NCBI GenBank assembly: GCA_016709545.1
Contig: JADJMO010000010.1
Span: 1 to 64,000 of the forward strand
Reading direction: 5' to 3'
Length of the DNA: 64,000 nt
From: Myxococcales bacterium
GTDB lineage: Bacteria; Myxococcota_A; Polyangia; Polyangiales; JADJMO01
Positions 12,032 through 20,370 of the stretch are shown here, piece after piece; positions within the stretch are counted from its first letter, which is position 1, and every line of letters starts with the position of its first letter. The translations under genes were made by a program, and so were the position numbers. The notes beneath the pieces were generated by a model. The model ran no database searches. It saw only the letters and a program-made list of their open reading frames with translations, and had not been told where the DNA came from.

Positions 12032-13231
12032 ATGGCGTTCCGCCTCGAAAACCGGGTGCAGCCGTACGCGTGGGGCTCGCACACCGCCATCGCTCGTCTC
12101 CAGGGTCGGTCGACGCCGTCGAGCGCGCCCGAGGCCGAGCTCTGGATGGGCGCCCACCCGCTCGCGCCCTCCGTGTTGCCGGACGGCGAGCGCCTCGACG
12201 CCTTCGTGCGTCGCGACCCCGGGCACGCGCTCGGCGCCCAGGTGCAGGCCCGCTTCGGCGACCGCTTGCCGTTCTTGCTCAAGGTCCTCGCCGCCGAGAC
12301 CCCGCTCTCGCTCCAGGCCCACCCTTCGGAGGCCCGTGCGCAGGAAGGGTTCGCGCGCGAGGAGGCCGCCAGAATCCCGCGCGACGCGCCCCACCGCAAC
12401 TACAAGGACCCGCACCACAAGCCCGAGCTCCTGGTCGCCCTCGAGCCGTTCGCCGCGCTGTGTGGCTTCCGCGCCATCCCCGAGTTGCTCGCGTTGTTCA
12501 CGACGATCGGCGTGCCCGAGGTGGTCGCCCCCCTCGCGGCGCGGCCCGACGCCGACGGCCTCGCCGCCACCTTCCGCGCGGTCGTCGCCGATCCGCGCCA
12601 CGTCCCGGCCGTGCTGGCGGGCTGCGCGCGCCACGACGGAGGGCCCTTTGCCCCGGGCCTCCGCTGGGCGGAGCGCATCGCCGCGCTCTACCCCGGCGAT
12701 CCCGGCATCGTCGTCTCGCTGCTGCTCGAGGTGCTCGAGCTCGCCCCAGGTCAGGGGGTGTTCCTCCCCGCTGGCAACCTGCACGCCTACCTGTCGGGCG
12801 TCGGCATCGAGATCATGGCGAGCTCGGACAACGTGCTGCGCGGCGGCCTCACGCCCAAGCACGTCGACGTGCCCGAGCTGCTCGCCACCCTCGATTTCGC
12901 GGCGCCGCGCACCCGGCCGCTCTCGCCACCCGACGCGCGGGAGACCGTGTGGGACACGCGCGCGGGGGCGCGCGAGTTCCTGCTCTCTCGGGTGCACGTG
13001 ACACCGGACACGCCGTTCGCCACCGCCGTCACCGGGCCCGAGATCCTGCTGTGCACCGAGGGCGAGGCGCGCATCCGGAGCGGAGGTCCGGGAGCGACAG
13101 AGCCCATCCGCACGGTCGCGCTACCACGTGGCGCCGCGGCGTTCGTGCCCGACAGCGACGGTGACTACGTCCTCGAAGGAGAAGCCTCGGTGTTCCGCGC
13201 TCGGGTGCCCCTCGACGACGCGCTATCCTGA
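12032..13231 (+). CDS. manA: Mannose-6-phosphate isomerase, class I
   Basis: 399 residues. It starts YAWGS as in the family, has the zinc-site segment LQAHPS (His near residue 97), DPHHKPEL with the catalytic-region residues, and GVFLPAGNLHAYLSGVGIEIMASSDNVLRGGLTPKHVD, the second strongly conserved block. It interconverts fructose-6-P and mannose-6-P in the cytosol, supplying GDP-mannose and allowing mannose use. GGGGAG sits upstream of the ATG. It ends 7 nt before the GH31 gene, so the two are likely one operon. Confidence 0.95.
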   Translation: MAFRLENRVQPYAWGSHTAIARLQGRSTPSSAPEAELWMGAHPLAPSVLPDGERLDAFVRRDPGHALGAQVQARFGDRLPFLLKVLAAETPLSLQAHPSEARAQEGFAREEAARIPRDAPHRNYKDPHHKPELLVALEPFAALCGFRAIPELLALFTTIGVPEVVAPLAARPDADGLAATFRAVVADPRHVPAVLAGCARHDGGPFAPGLRWAERIAALYPGDPGIVVSLLLEVLELAPGQGVFLPAGNLHAYLSGVGIEIMASSDNVLRGGLTPKHVDVPELLATLDFAAPRTRPLSPPDARETVWDTRAGAREFLLSRVHVTPDTPFATAVTGPEILLCTEGEARIRSGGPGATEPIRTVALPRGAAAFVPDSDGDYVLEGEASVFRARVPLDDALS

Positions 13232-13238
13232 CGGGCTC

Positions 13239-15773
13239 ATGCGTCGCATCGCCCTCGCCGCCCTCGTCGCGCTCGCTGCCTGCTCGTCGACGAGCGATCC
13301 GGCGCCCCCGCCCCCGCCCGTCGTCACGACCGTCGGCGGCATGAGCGTGCGGCTCGAGCCCGACCCGCTGCGCCTCGTGATCACCGCCGCCGACGGCCGG
13401 GTCCTCTTCGACGGCCTGCCGCCGCGCACCATCGACGCGCCCACCGAGGAGACCGATCCCCCGCCGCTGACCGGGTTCGCGGTGCGCGACGTCGCGACCA
13501 AGGTCGAGATGTCCTACGGCTCGTTCCAGCTGAAGGACACGCCGACCACGTGGCGCGTGGCCACGCGCGCCGATCGCGTGGTCGCGGCGACCGACGCCGT
13601 GTCCTTCGACGCCGTGAACGGGAGCGGCCTCGTGGCCAAGGTCTCGGTCTCGACCAAGGCCGCCGGCGAGGTCGCCATCGAGATCGAGCCGGCCGCCGCG
13701 CCGCCCGCGGGGAGCCGCACCTGGACCAACCTCGGCGCGCGCTGCGCCGCCGACGAACGCTTCCTCGGCTTCGGTGGGCAGGCCCGCGACGTCGAGCACC
13801 GTGGCACCGTGGTGCCGCTGTTCGTGAGCGAGCCCGGCATCGGCAAGCGCGAGGACGACCTGCCCACGCCGATCTACTTCATCTCCGGCACGCGCCACGC
13901 GAGCTCGTTCCCGGCGCCGATCTACCTCTCCAAGCGCGGCTACGTCGGCGCGCTCGACGGCTTCGGACGGGCCCTCTTCGGCGTGTGCGCCGAGGAAGAC
14001 GTGCTGCGCATCGCCCAGGACTCCACCGCCTCCCCCAAGGGTCGGTTCGTGTTCCGCATCTTCGACGGGCCGCGCCCCGCGCAGGCGCTCGAGCGCGCCA
14101 CGCTGCGCTTCGGTCGCCCGCGCGTGCCGCCGCGCCTCGCGTTCGCGCCGTGGAACGACGCCATCTTCGGCACCGCCGCGGTGCAGGCGTACGCCAAGCT
14201 GCTGCGCGACAAGGACATCCCCTCGAGCGCGATCTGGACCGAAGATTTCCGCGGCGGCGCGTTCGTCGGCGACGACTACAAGCTCTCCGAGGAGTGGGCC
14301 GTCGACGAGACCCTCTATCCCGGCTTCGACAAGATGATCAGCGACCTGCACCAGCAGGGTTTCGCGTTCTTCAGCTACTTCAACACCTTCGTCGAGCAGG
14401 ACAACAACGTCTGGAAGGAGGCGCAGCCGAAGAACTACCTCGTCCAGAAGGCCGACGGCGCGCCCTACACGTACCTCGGGGTCAAGCAGAAGCAGACCGG
14501 CATGGTCGACCTCACCGACCCGGCGGCCAAGGCGTGGATGGCCGGCAAGATGAAGGAGCACTTCGCGCGCGGCGTCGACGGCTTCATGGCCGACTACGGC
14601 GAGTGGCTCCCGCTCGACAGCAAGCTCCGCGACGGCAGCGACCCGTGGGCCACCCACGACCTCTACCCGCAGCTCTGGCACGAGGCGGTGCGCGCCGCGG
14701 TCGACGCCGACGGCCTCGGCCCCGCGGCCTCGCCCAAGGAGCGCCGCGTCGCGTTCCTGCGCTCCGGGTGGCTCGGCGTCGCGCCGCTCGCCGACGTGAT
14801 CTGGGCCGGCGACCAGCGCACCGATCTCCAGGCGGACGATGGCCTGCCCACCGTTGTGGCCATGGGCCTCGGCCTCGGGATCGCCGGCATCTCCACCTAC
14901 GGCTCGGACATCGCGGGCTACCAGACCGCGCTCACCGTCCCCGCCACCAAGGAGGTCTTCTTCCGGTGGACCGAGGTCGGCGCGTGGTCGCCCGTCATGC
15001 GCACCCACCACAGCACCTCGCCGAAGAAGAACTGGGCGCTCGACCGCGACGAGGAGTCCACCCAGCACTTCCGCCGCTACGCCATCCTCCACCAGCAGCT
15101 GCTCCCGGTGTGGGAGTCGCTCGCCAAGCAGGCCCACGACACCGGCCTGCCCATCTGGCGCCACCTCGCCCTCGCCCACCCCGACGACGCGGCCTCGTGG
15201 GGCGTCGGCGACCAGTACTACGTCGGGCCCTCGATCCTGGTGGCCCCGGTGATGGTCAAGGGCGCGAGCGCACGCAAGGTGTACCTTCCGCCGGCGCCGG
15301 GCTGGCTCCCGTTCGAGCCCGGCCCCGCCGTGGCGAGCGGCACGCGCGACGTGACCGCGCCGCTCGGAGAAATCCCGGTGTTCGTGCGCGCCGGGACGAT
15401 CCTGCCATTGCTGCCAGACACGGTGCGCACCGTGCTCTCCGAGGCCAAGGGCCTCGTGCGGGTCGAGGACGTGAAGGACGACCGCGTGGTGCTCGTGTTC
15501 CTCGGCGCCGACGCGAGCTTCACCGAGGTGGGCGGCCTCTCGTACGCGCTCACCGGCACCGCCAAGCTCGCCGACGCCGCGGGCGCCACGTGGAACGGCG
15601 CCGCGCTCGCTGCCTGCGCCGCCACCCCCGTCGCGCCGTGCCTCGACAAGAAGACCGACCAGGTGAAGGCGTTCGTGGTCGGACCGGGCACGCTCGCCTT
15701 CGGCGCGGCCAAGGTCGAGGTGAAGGGCGGCGACGCCGCGCGCGCGCTCGTGCTCGACGTGCGAGGAGGCTGA
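13239..15773 (+). CDS. Secreted GH31 family glycoside hydrolase lipoprotein
   Basis: 844 residues with lipobox LAACSS near residue 20. The (beta/alpha)8 domain has the GH31 nucleophile in FMADYGEWLP (Asp452) and the acid/base in IWAGDQ (Asp525). Blocks MRTHHSTSPKKNW and YYVGPSILVAPV are typical. Overall it resembles the YihQ/alpha-glucosidase branch, but the loop that reads WAQDW in sulfoquinovosidase is IWTEDF here, so sulfoquinovosidase activity is unlikely. It probably cleaves alpha-glucosidic bonds of scavenged glycans on the cell surface. An extra N-terminal ~330 residues include the beta-sandwich domain. It follows manA and precedes the FolB fusion by 1 nt. Confidence 0.92.
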   Translation: MRRIALAALVALAACSSTSDPAPPPPPVVTTVGGMSVRLEPDPLRLVITAADGRVLFDGLPPRTIDAPTEETDPPPLTGFAVRDVATKVEMSYGSFQLKDTPTTWRVATRADRVVAATDAVSFDAVNGSGLVAKVSVSTKAAGEVAIEIEPAAAPPAGSRTWTNLGARCAADERFLGFGGQARDVEHRGTVVPLFVSEPGIGKREDDLPTPIYFISGTRHASSFPAPIYLSKRGYVGALDGFGRALFGVCAEEDVLRIAQDSTASPKGRFVFRIFDGPRPAQALERATLRFGRPRVPPRLAFAPWNDAIFGTAAVQAYAKLLRDKDIPSSAIWTEDFRGGAFVGDDYKLSEEWAVDETLYPGFDKMISDLHQQGFAFFSYFNTFVEQDNNVWKEAQPKNYLVQKADGAPYTYLGVKQKQTGMVDLTDPAAKAWMAGKMKEHFARGVDGFMADYGEWLPLDSKLRDGSDPWATHDLYPQLWHEAVRAAVDADGLGPAASPKERRVAFLRSGWLGVAPLADVIWAGDQRTDLQADDGLPTVVAMGLGLGIAGISTYGSDIAGYQTALTVPATKEVFFRWTEVGAWSPVMRTHHSTSPKKNWALDRDEESTQHFRRYAILHQQLLPVWESLAKQAHDTGLPIWRHLALAHPDDAASWGVGDQYYVGPSILVAPVMVKGASARKVYLPPAPGWLPFEPGPAVASGTRDVTAPLGEIPVFVRAGTILPLLPDTVRTVLSEAKGLVRVEDVKDDRVVLVFLGADASFTEVGGLSYALTGTAKLADAAGATWNGAALAACAATPVAPCLDKKTDQVKAFVVGPGTLAFGAAKVEVKGGDAARALVLDVRGG

Positions 15774-15774
15774 C

Positions 15775-16953
15775 GTGCTCGAGACCGTCGCCGTCCACAA
15801 CCTCGAGGTGCTGTGCAAGATCGGCATCTTCGAGTGGGAGCAGGGCGTCGCGCAGAAGCTGCAGCTCGACTTCGAGCTCGGCTTCGACTTCTCGCCCGTC
15901 ATCGAGTCGCGACGCCTGGTCGACACCATCGACTACGCCGACCTCGCCAAGAAGGTCGAGGCGCTGCTCCACGGCAAGAACTTCGGCTACCTCGAGGTGC
16001 TGGTCGACAACGTCACCGACCTCGTGTTCGAGCAGTACCCGGCGCAGTCGTTCCGCATCGCGGTACGCAAGTTCTCGCGCGAGGTGCCCACGGCGGCGTG
16101 GGTCGGCGTGGAGCGCAAGCTCTCGCGCCTCGAGTGGCAGCAGCGACGCGTGGCGCGCGGGCGTGGCGCGGTCCCCGTGGCGGGCCCGACCGGGCCGCAG
16201 GATCTCCGCGGCAAGGTCGCGCTGGTGACCGGTGGGGTTCGGGGCCTCGGCAAGGCCATCGTCGAACACGTCGCCGCGCGCGGGGCCCACGTGGCGATCC
16301 ACTACCGGGCGAGCGAGCGCGCCGCGGTGGAGCAGTGCGAGGCGCTCGCGGCCGCCCACCCGGGCCAGCGGTTCGTCGCGGTGCGCGGAGACCTGAGCGA
16401 CCGCGCGAGCACCGCCGCCCTCGTGCCGACCGTCGAGCAGGCGCTCGGCGCGGTGGACGTCCTCGTGGCCAACGTCGGGCACTACGTCACCAAGTCGCTG
16501 CTCGAGGTGAGCGCGGCCGAGCTCGCCGAGTCGCTCCTCGTCAACGTCGAGGCGAACTTCGTGGTCGTGCGCGCGGTCCTCGACGGCTTGCTCGCGCGCC
16601 GCGCCGGCTGGGGGCGGGTCGTATGCATCGGCCAGGCCGGCGCCACCCAGGTGCTCGCGCGCCCGTTCAACTCCACCTACCACGTGTCGAAGACCGCCCT
16701 CGCGGTGCTCGCCCGCACGTTCGCGCACCTCGCGGGTCCCTTCGGCGTGACCGTCAACCTCGTGAACCCAGGTGTGCTCGAGACGTCGATCGATCTGCCG
16801 GCGCACATCGACACCAAGATCCCCGTCGGCCGCCTCGGCACCGCGCGCGACGTCGTCGGCGCGGTGGGCTACCTGCTGTCGGACGAGGCCGCGTACATGA
16901 ACGGCGCCGCGCTGGACGTCTCGGGTGGCTACGGCCTCGAGGGCAGCGCATGA
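15775..16953 (+). CDS. FolB (dihydroneopterin aldolase) - short-chain reductase fusion
   Basis: 392 residues. Residues 1-~120 match FolB: LETVAVHNLEVLCKIGIFEWEQ and the DYADLAKKVEALL region. A ~20-residue Arg/Gly/Pro linker joins a complete SDR domain: VALVTGGVRGLGKAIVEHVA (NAD(P) loop near 150-160), VLVANVGHY (the NNAG-type motif) and YHVSK with catalytic Tyr302. The canonical catalytic Ser is not seen 13 residues before the Tyr, as in the FolM/PTR1 pteridine reductase group from memory. The fusion suggests pteridine synthesis (dihydroneopterin cleavage plus a pterin reduction), but reductase specificity is inference. The GTG start follows the GH31 stop directly; its stop overlaps the next ATG. 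Confidence 0.88.
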   Translation: MLETVAVHNLEVLCKIGIFEWEQGVAQKLQLDFELGFDFSPVIESRRLVDTIDYADLAKKVEALLHGKNFGYLEVLVDNVTDLVFEQYPAQSFRIAVRKFSREVPTAAWVGVERKLSRLEWQQRRVARGRGAVPVAGPTGPQDLRGKVALVTGGVRGLGKAIVEHVAARGAHVAIHYRASERAAVEQCEALAAAHPGQRFVAVRGDLSDRASTAALVPTVEQALGAVDVLVANVGHYVTKSLLEVSAAELAESLLVNVEANFVVVRAVLDGLLARRAGWGRVVCIGQAGATQVLARPFNSTYHVSKTALAVLARTFAHLAGPFGVTVNLVNPGVLETSIDLPAHIDTKIPVGRLGTARDVVGAVGYLLSDEAAYMNGAALDVSGGYGLEGSA

Positions 16954-17540
16954 GGCACACGCTGCCGCTGTTGCTCCTCCTCTTCGGGTGCTCGCCGCCC
17001 AAGGACACGTTCGTCGGTGGCGTGGGTGAGATCGCGCGGTGGGAAGAGACGAGCGACGGTCACGTGCGCATACCGCTGGTCGCCGGCCTCGCCTGGGATC
17101 CTGCCCAGGCTGCGCCGGGCACGCTGCTCAAGGTCGCCGCGCGCGAGGGGCCCACGGTCGTCATCGTGACCGACGTGCCCGATGCGCCGTCTCCGCGGGC
17201 GCTCGGCACCTGCGCGGGGGCCCACGCCTCGCGCATCGCGGTCGCCGCGAGCAAGGGCGGCATCGCCATGACCGCACCGACGGTCGACGACGACGTCCGC
17301 AAGGGCAAGCACGTGCCGCGTGTGCACTACGCCGTGGCGCTCGACGCGAAGGACGCGGCGCGGCCGGCTTCGCTGATGTCCTCGTGGACCTACGTGCTCG
17401 TCGGGGACCGCTGCGTCGCGCTCGGCGTCAGCGCCGTCGTGCGTTCGAAGGTCGACGACACCGGCTCCCCCGATCCCGAAGATCTGCACCGCCTCGAGCG
17501 CGTGTTCAGCGCGATCGCCGAAGGCGTCGAGACGAAGTAG
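16950..17540 (+). CDS. Hypothetical lipoprotein
   Basis: 196 residues. Signal HTLPLLLLLFGC with lipobox LFGC near residue 14. The mature part is a soluble alpha/beta sequence with two more Cys (GTCAG, DRCVA) that may pair. No family recognised. Its ATG overlaps the TGA of the FolB fusion (ATGA), so it is translated from the same message. It ends 4 nt before the convergent receiver-like gene. Confidence 0.75.
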   Translation: MRHTLPLLLLLFGCSPPKDTFVGGVGEIARWEETSDGHVRIPLVAGLAWDPAQAAPGTLLKVAAREGPTVVIVTDVPDAPSPRALGTCAGAHASRIAVAASKGGIAMTAPTVDDDVRKGKHVPRVHYAVALDAKDAARPASLMSSWTYVLVGDRCVALGVSAVVRSKVDDTGSPDPEDLHRLERVFSAIAEGVETK

Positions 17541-17544
17541 CTGT

Positions 17545-18498
17545 TCAGCCGACGAGGCGGCGCAGCATCTCGACCAGCTCCGGGGCGCGCATGGAGCGCG
17601 GCACGGCCTGGAACTTCTTCACGCGGGCGGCGGCCAGCACGTCGTCGGGGAGGGCGTCGCCACCGAGCAGCGCGACCACGCGGAGCTGTGGGTTGCGCGC
17701 CACCATCGCCGAGAGCACGAGGTCGACCTCGCGCGCCGCGAGATCGACGATCGCCACGCCGGGGAACTCCTCGACGCTCGCGATGTCGACGATGCTGTCG
17801 ATGACGGTGACGTCGCAGCTCGCGGCCACCAGCTGACGCGCGAGGCTCGCGCGGGTGAAGCGGTCGCTGTAGACGAGGAGGGTGCGGATGCGCACGCGCG
17901 AGCCGGAGCTGCGCGGTGGGTTGCTCGACGACGCGGGCTCTTCGCTGCGCGGGTCGGGCCGGCTCGTCGCGGGGCGCGAGGAGGTGGCCAATGAGGTTGC
18001 GGGGGGCACCGACGGCGAGTCGAGCGCGGTGAGGTCGGCGTCGATCGAGCGCACGCCCGACTCCGAGACCTCGACGCCGCTGGCCTCGCGCGGCCGCACC
18101 GCGTTGGTGAGGTTGTCGAGGAACTCGGCCACCGCGCGGGGTCCGAGCTCCTCGGTCAGCGGGCCCACGAGGTGCGCGCGCGCGAAGTCGAGGATGGCCG
18201 CGGGCTCCGCCGGCAACGACGTGCGCCGCGCCGTCCGCAGCGCGGCCTGCACGAAGACCCGTGCCCCTGGATCGCCGGCAAAGGCATCCTCGAGCACCTG
18301 GAGGAGCGCCCTCTGGGCTTGGTTCAGGGTCGACGAGCGGGGCGTGGCGGGAATGGCTTCCTCCAGAGCGAGACCAGGGCCGTACGGCCGCAGCCCTCGC
18401 TGGGGTAAGGTCTCTCCCAATAGATACGTCACGGGGCGACCGTTTTCGACACCCGTGTAGAACAGAGGTCTTGTCCCGATGCGTCGAGCTGTCCGCAT
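17545..18498 (-). CDS. Receiver-domain-like protein with N-terminal helical domain
   Basis: 317 residues. The N-terminal ~150 residues are helical and unrecognised. A Ser/Pro-rich linker (~165-205) precedes a C-terminal CheY-like fold of ~115 residues: RTLLVYSDRFTRASLARQL for strand 1/helix 1, VAIVDLAAREVD carrying the Asp at the phosphorylation position, RVVALLGG for strand 4 and KFQAVPRSM for the strand 5 region. The acidic pair after strand 1 is reduced to SD, so phosphorylation is uncertain. The ATG start at 18498 overlaps the divergent gene start by 20 nt; an in-frame GTG near 18433 is a possible alternative. Confidence 0.72.
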   Translation of the reverse strand: MRTARRIGTRPLFYTGVENGRPVTYLLGETLPQRGLRPYGPGLALEEAIPATPRSSTLNQAQRALLQVLEDAFAGDPGARVFVQAALRTARRTSLPAEPAAILDFARAHLVGPLTEELGPRAVAEFLDNLTNAVRPREASGVEVSESGVRSIDADLTALDSPSVPPATSLATSSRPATSRPDPRSEEPASSSNPPRSSGSRVRIRTLLVYSDRFTRASLARQLVAASCDVTVIDSIVDIASVEEFPGVAIVDLAAREVDLVLSAMVARNPQLRVVALLGGDALPDDVLAAARVKKFQAVPRSMRAPELVEMLRRLVG

Positions 18499-18910
18499 CT
18501 TGCTGATATCGTTCGGTTTGTCCCCTTTGGTCGTGGCTTTCCTGCCGGCGCCGGCGGCCGCACCTTTCCTCGGTTTCTTCCGTCTCCAGTGTCACGGGCT
18601 GGTCGATCGGGTGCTGACGGTGTTCGGCCACCGGTTGCCGGTCTGCTCGCGGTGCACCGGCATCTACCTGGGCCTCGCCCTCGCCGCGGCGCTGCCTCGA
18701 CCGCGCTTCGCGCCGAGCGTCCTGCGGGTCTGGCTGTTCGCGGCGGGCGCGCTCATGGCCCTCGACGCGCTCGTCCTCGAGGACCGGGTCCCTGCGCTGC
18801 GCATCCTCACCGGGCTCCTGCTCGCGTGGCCCGTCGTGAAGCTCGTGCTCCCGGAGCCGTCGTCACCCATCACCGAGGCCCCTGTCACGAGGTCGCCCAC
18901 AGCCCCTTGA
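18479..18910 (+). CDS. DUF2085 family membrane protein
   Basis: 143 residues with four hydrophobic segments. The diagnostic block is QCHGLVDRVLTVFGHRLPVC followed by SRCTGIYLGL, matching the DUF2085 pattern (C-H-x...PLC-x-R-C-T-G-I-Y-x-G) with three conserved Cys. Function of the family is unknown; the Cys cluster suggests metal or redox chemistry at the membrane. Its start lies inside the 5' end of the divergent receiver-like gene. Confidence 0.8.
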   Translation: MRRAVRILLISFGLSPLVVAFLPAPAAAPFLGFFRLQCHGLVDRVLTVFGHRLPVCSRCTGIYLGLALAAALPRPRFAPSVLRVWLFAAGALMALDALVLEDRVPALRILTGLLLAWPVVKLVLPEPSSPITEAPVTRSPTAP

Positions 18911-18937
18911 CCCATATTCTTTCGTGTGCGAAATATC
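18907..18937 (+). promoter_or_regulatory. Predicted promoter and MarR operator upstream of the marR gene
   Basis: TTGACC (18907-18912) is a good -35; AAATAT at 18931-18936 lies ~18 nt downstream as a -10. The inverted repeat TTTCG-TGTG-CGAAA (18920-18933) covers the spacer and -10. A near-identical element (TTTCGCGTGCGAA inside a longer palindrome) sits before the carboxyltransferase gene at 21850-21871, preceded by the same CCCCTTGAC. Autoregulation by the MarR protein is inferred. Confidence 0.5.
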
Positions 18938-19430
18938 GGGGGTGAGTCGTGGGTTCCCAGACGAGCTGAAGGCGCAGGTCGACCGCATCGCCGAGGCGAT
19001 CATCTACCTGTACACCGAGTCGCGGAGGCTCACGAAGGACGAGGCCCAGAAGGTCGGCCTCACCGGCCCGCAGCTCTCGGTGGCGAAGCTCCTCGAGCAG
19101 CTCGGTGACCTCTCGCTCTCCGAGCTCTCGGAGCGCATCAACGCGCAGAACAGCACGGTCACCGGCATCGTCGACCGCATGGAGCGCGAGGGCCTCGTCG
19201 ACCGCAAGCGCAGCGCCGAGGACCGTCGCGTCATCCACATCCGTCTGACCGACAAGGGGCAGAAGCTGGCGCGTTCGATGTCGTTCGAGCCGTTCAAGAT
19301 CTTCCGCGAGGCCTTCGAGGAGGCGCTCACCCCCGCCGAGCTCCGCGAGCTCGTGACCCTGCTCGACAAGCTCGCGACCTACGTGCGCAGCCGCGTCGAC
19401 GGCCAGAACGGCCGCAGCAACGGACACTGA
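18924..19430 (+). CDS. MarR family transcriptional regulator
   Basis: 168 residues from GTG 18924. The winged helix includes LSVAKLLEQLGDLSLSELSERI, recognition helix NAQNSTVTGIVDRMEREGLV and wing DRKRSAEDRRVIHIRLTDKG, all standard MarR signatures. MarR proteins usually repress adjacent catabolic genes and are released by an aromatic or CoA-type ligand. The palindrome overlaps the GTG at 18924, so the in-frame GTG at 18942 (leaderless or nearly so) may be the real start. The BKACE and crotonase genes follow in the same direction. Confidence 0.92.
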   Translation: MCEISGVSRGFPDELKAQVDRIAEAIIYLYTESRRLTKDEAQKVGLTGPQLSVAKLLEQLGDLSLSELSERINAQNSTVTGIVDRMEREGLVDRKRSAEDRRVIHIRLTDKGQKLARSMSFEPFKIFREAFEEALTPAELRELVTLLDKLATYVRSRVDGQNGRSNGH

Positions 19431-19467
19431 TCTTCTTCGTCGACAACCCAAAACCCTGGAGGACTCC

Positions 19468-20370
19468 ATGTCCGATGCGCTCGCCGGTCTCGGCAAGATG
19501 CCCAACCACGAACCGCGCGACGTCTGCGTGGTGACCTGCGCCGTCACCGGCGTGCTCGCCAACCGCGACCAGTGCAAGAACATCCCGTACACGCCCGAGG
19601 AGATCGGGGAGGAGTGTCGGCGCGCGCACGAGGCCGGCGCCTCGGTCGCCCACATCCACGCGCGGCGCGACGACGGCTCGCCCACCTTCGACCCGGCGGT
19701 GTTCGCGCGCATCAAGGAGGAGGTCCGCAAGCGCTCCCCCGTCATCCTCAACTACTCGACCGGCACCATCCTCGACGACGTGCGCGATCAGTGCACGTAC
19801 ATCCGCGAGACGCGCCCCGAGATCGCCGCCCTCAACATGGGCACGATGAACTACTCGAAGTACTCCGAGAAGCGGAAGTACTTCGTCTTCGACATGGTGT
19901 TCCCGAACACCTACGAGAAGATCATCAAGCTGCTCTCGGCCATGAACGAGGCCGGCGTGCGCCCCGAGCTCGAGTGCTTCGACACCGGCCACACCCACGG
20001 CATCTGGCCGCTGCTCGACATGGGCATCTTGAAGCCGCCGCTCCAGTTCTCGTTCATCCTCAACGTGCTCGGCGGCATCCCGCCGACCCTCGAGTCGCTG
20101 CAGCTGCAGACCAAGCTCATCCCGCCCGGCTCGGAGTGGGAGGTCATCGGCATCTCGCGCCCGCAGTGGCGGATGATCGCCGCGGCCCTGGTGCTCGGCG
20201 GCAACATCCGCTGCGGCCTCGAGGACAACTTCTACCTGCCGAACGGCGAGATCGCGCAGAGCAACGGCACGCTCGTCGAGACCGCGGTGCGCATGGTCCG
20301 CGACGTCGGGCGCCGCCCGGCCACGGTGGAGGAGGCGCGCAAGATCCTCGGGCTCGGAGCGCCGCAATGA
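19468..20370 (+). CDS. BKACE family beta-keto acid cleavage enzyme (DUF849)
   Basis: 300 residues. The metal-binding HIH (His62, His64) in SVAHIHARRDDGSP, NYSTGT, ALNMGTMNYS and FDTGHTHG are family hallmarks of the 3-keto-5-aminohexanoate cleavage superfamily. Members use zinc to condense a beta-keto acid with acetyl-CoA, giving acetoacetate and a new CoA ester. The actual keto acid differs by subfamily and cannot be read here. GGAGG lies 7 nt before the ATG. It is followed with an ATGA overlap by a crotonase, pointing to degradation of the CoA ester product. Confidence 0.9.
   Translation: MSDALAGLGKMPNHEPRDVCVVTCAVTGVLANRDQCKNIPYTPEEIGEECRRAHEAGASVAHIHARRDDGSPTFDPAVFARIKEEVRKRSPVILNYSTGTILDDVRDQCTYIRETRPEIAALNMGTMNYSKYSEKRKYFVFDMVFPNTYEKIIKLLSAMNEAGVRPELECFDTGHTHGIWPLLDMGILKPPLQFSFILNVLGGIPPTLESLQLQTKLIPPGSEWEVIGISRPQWRMIAAALVLGGNIRCGLEDNFYLPNGEIAQSNGTLVETAVRMVRDVGRRPATVEEARKILGLGAPQ

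Noticed and set aside
13239..15773. Sulfoquinovosidase assignment for the GH31 gene
   Set aside because: Overall resemblance to YihQ, but the loop reading WAQDW in that enzyme is WTEDF here, so the sulfonate-specific residues are not supported.
13029..15929. 966-codon minus frame antisense to GH31
   Set aside because: Shadow of GH31; Arg/Gly/Val-rich with no domain.
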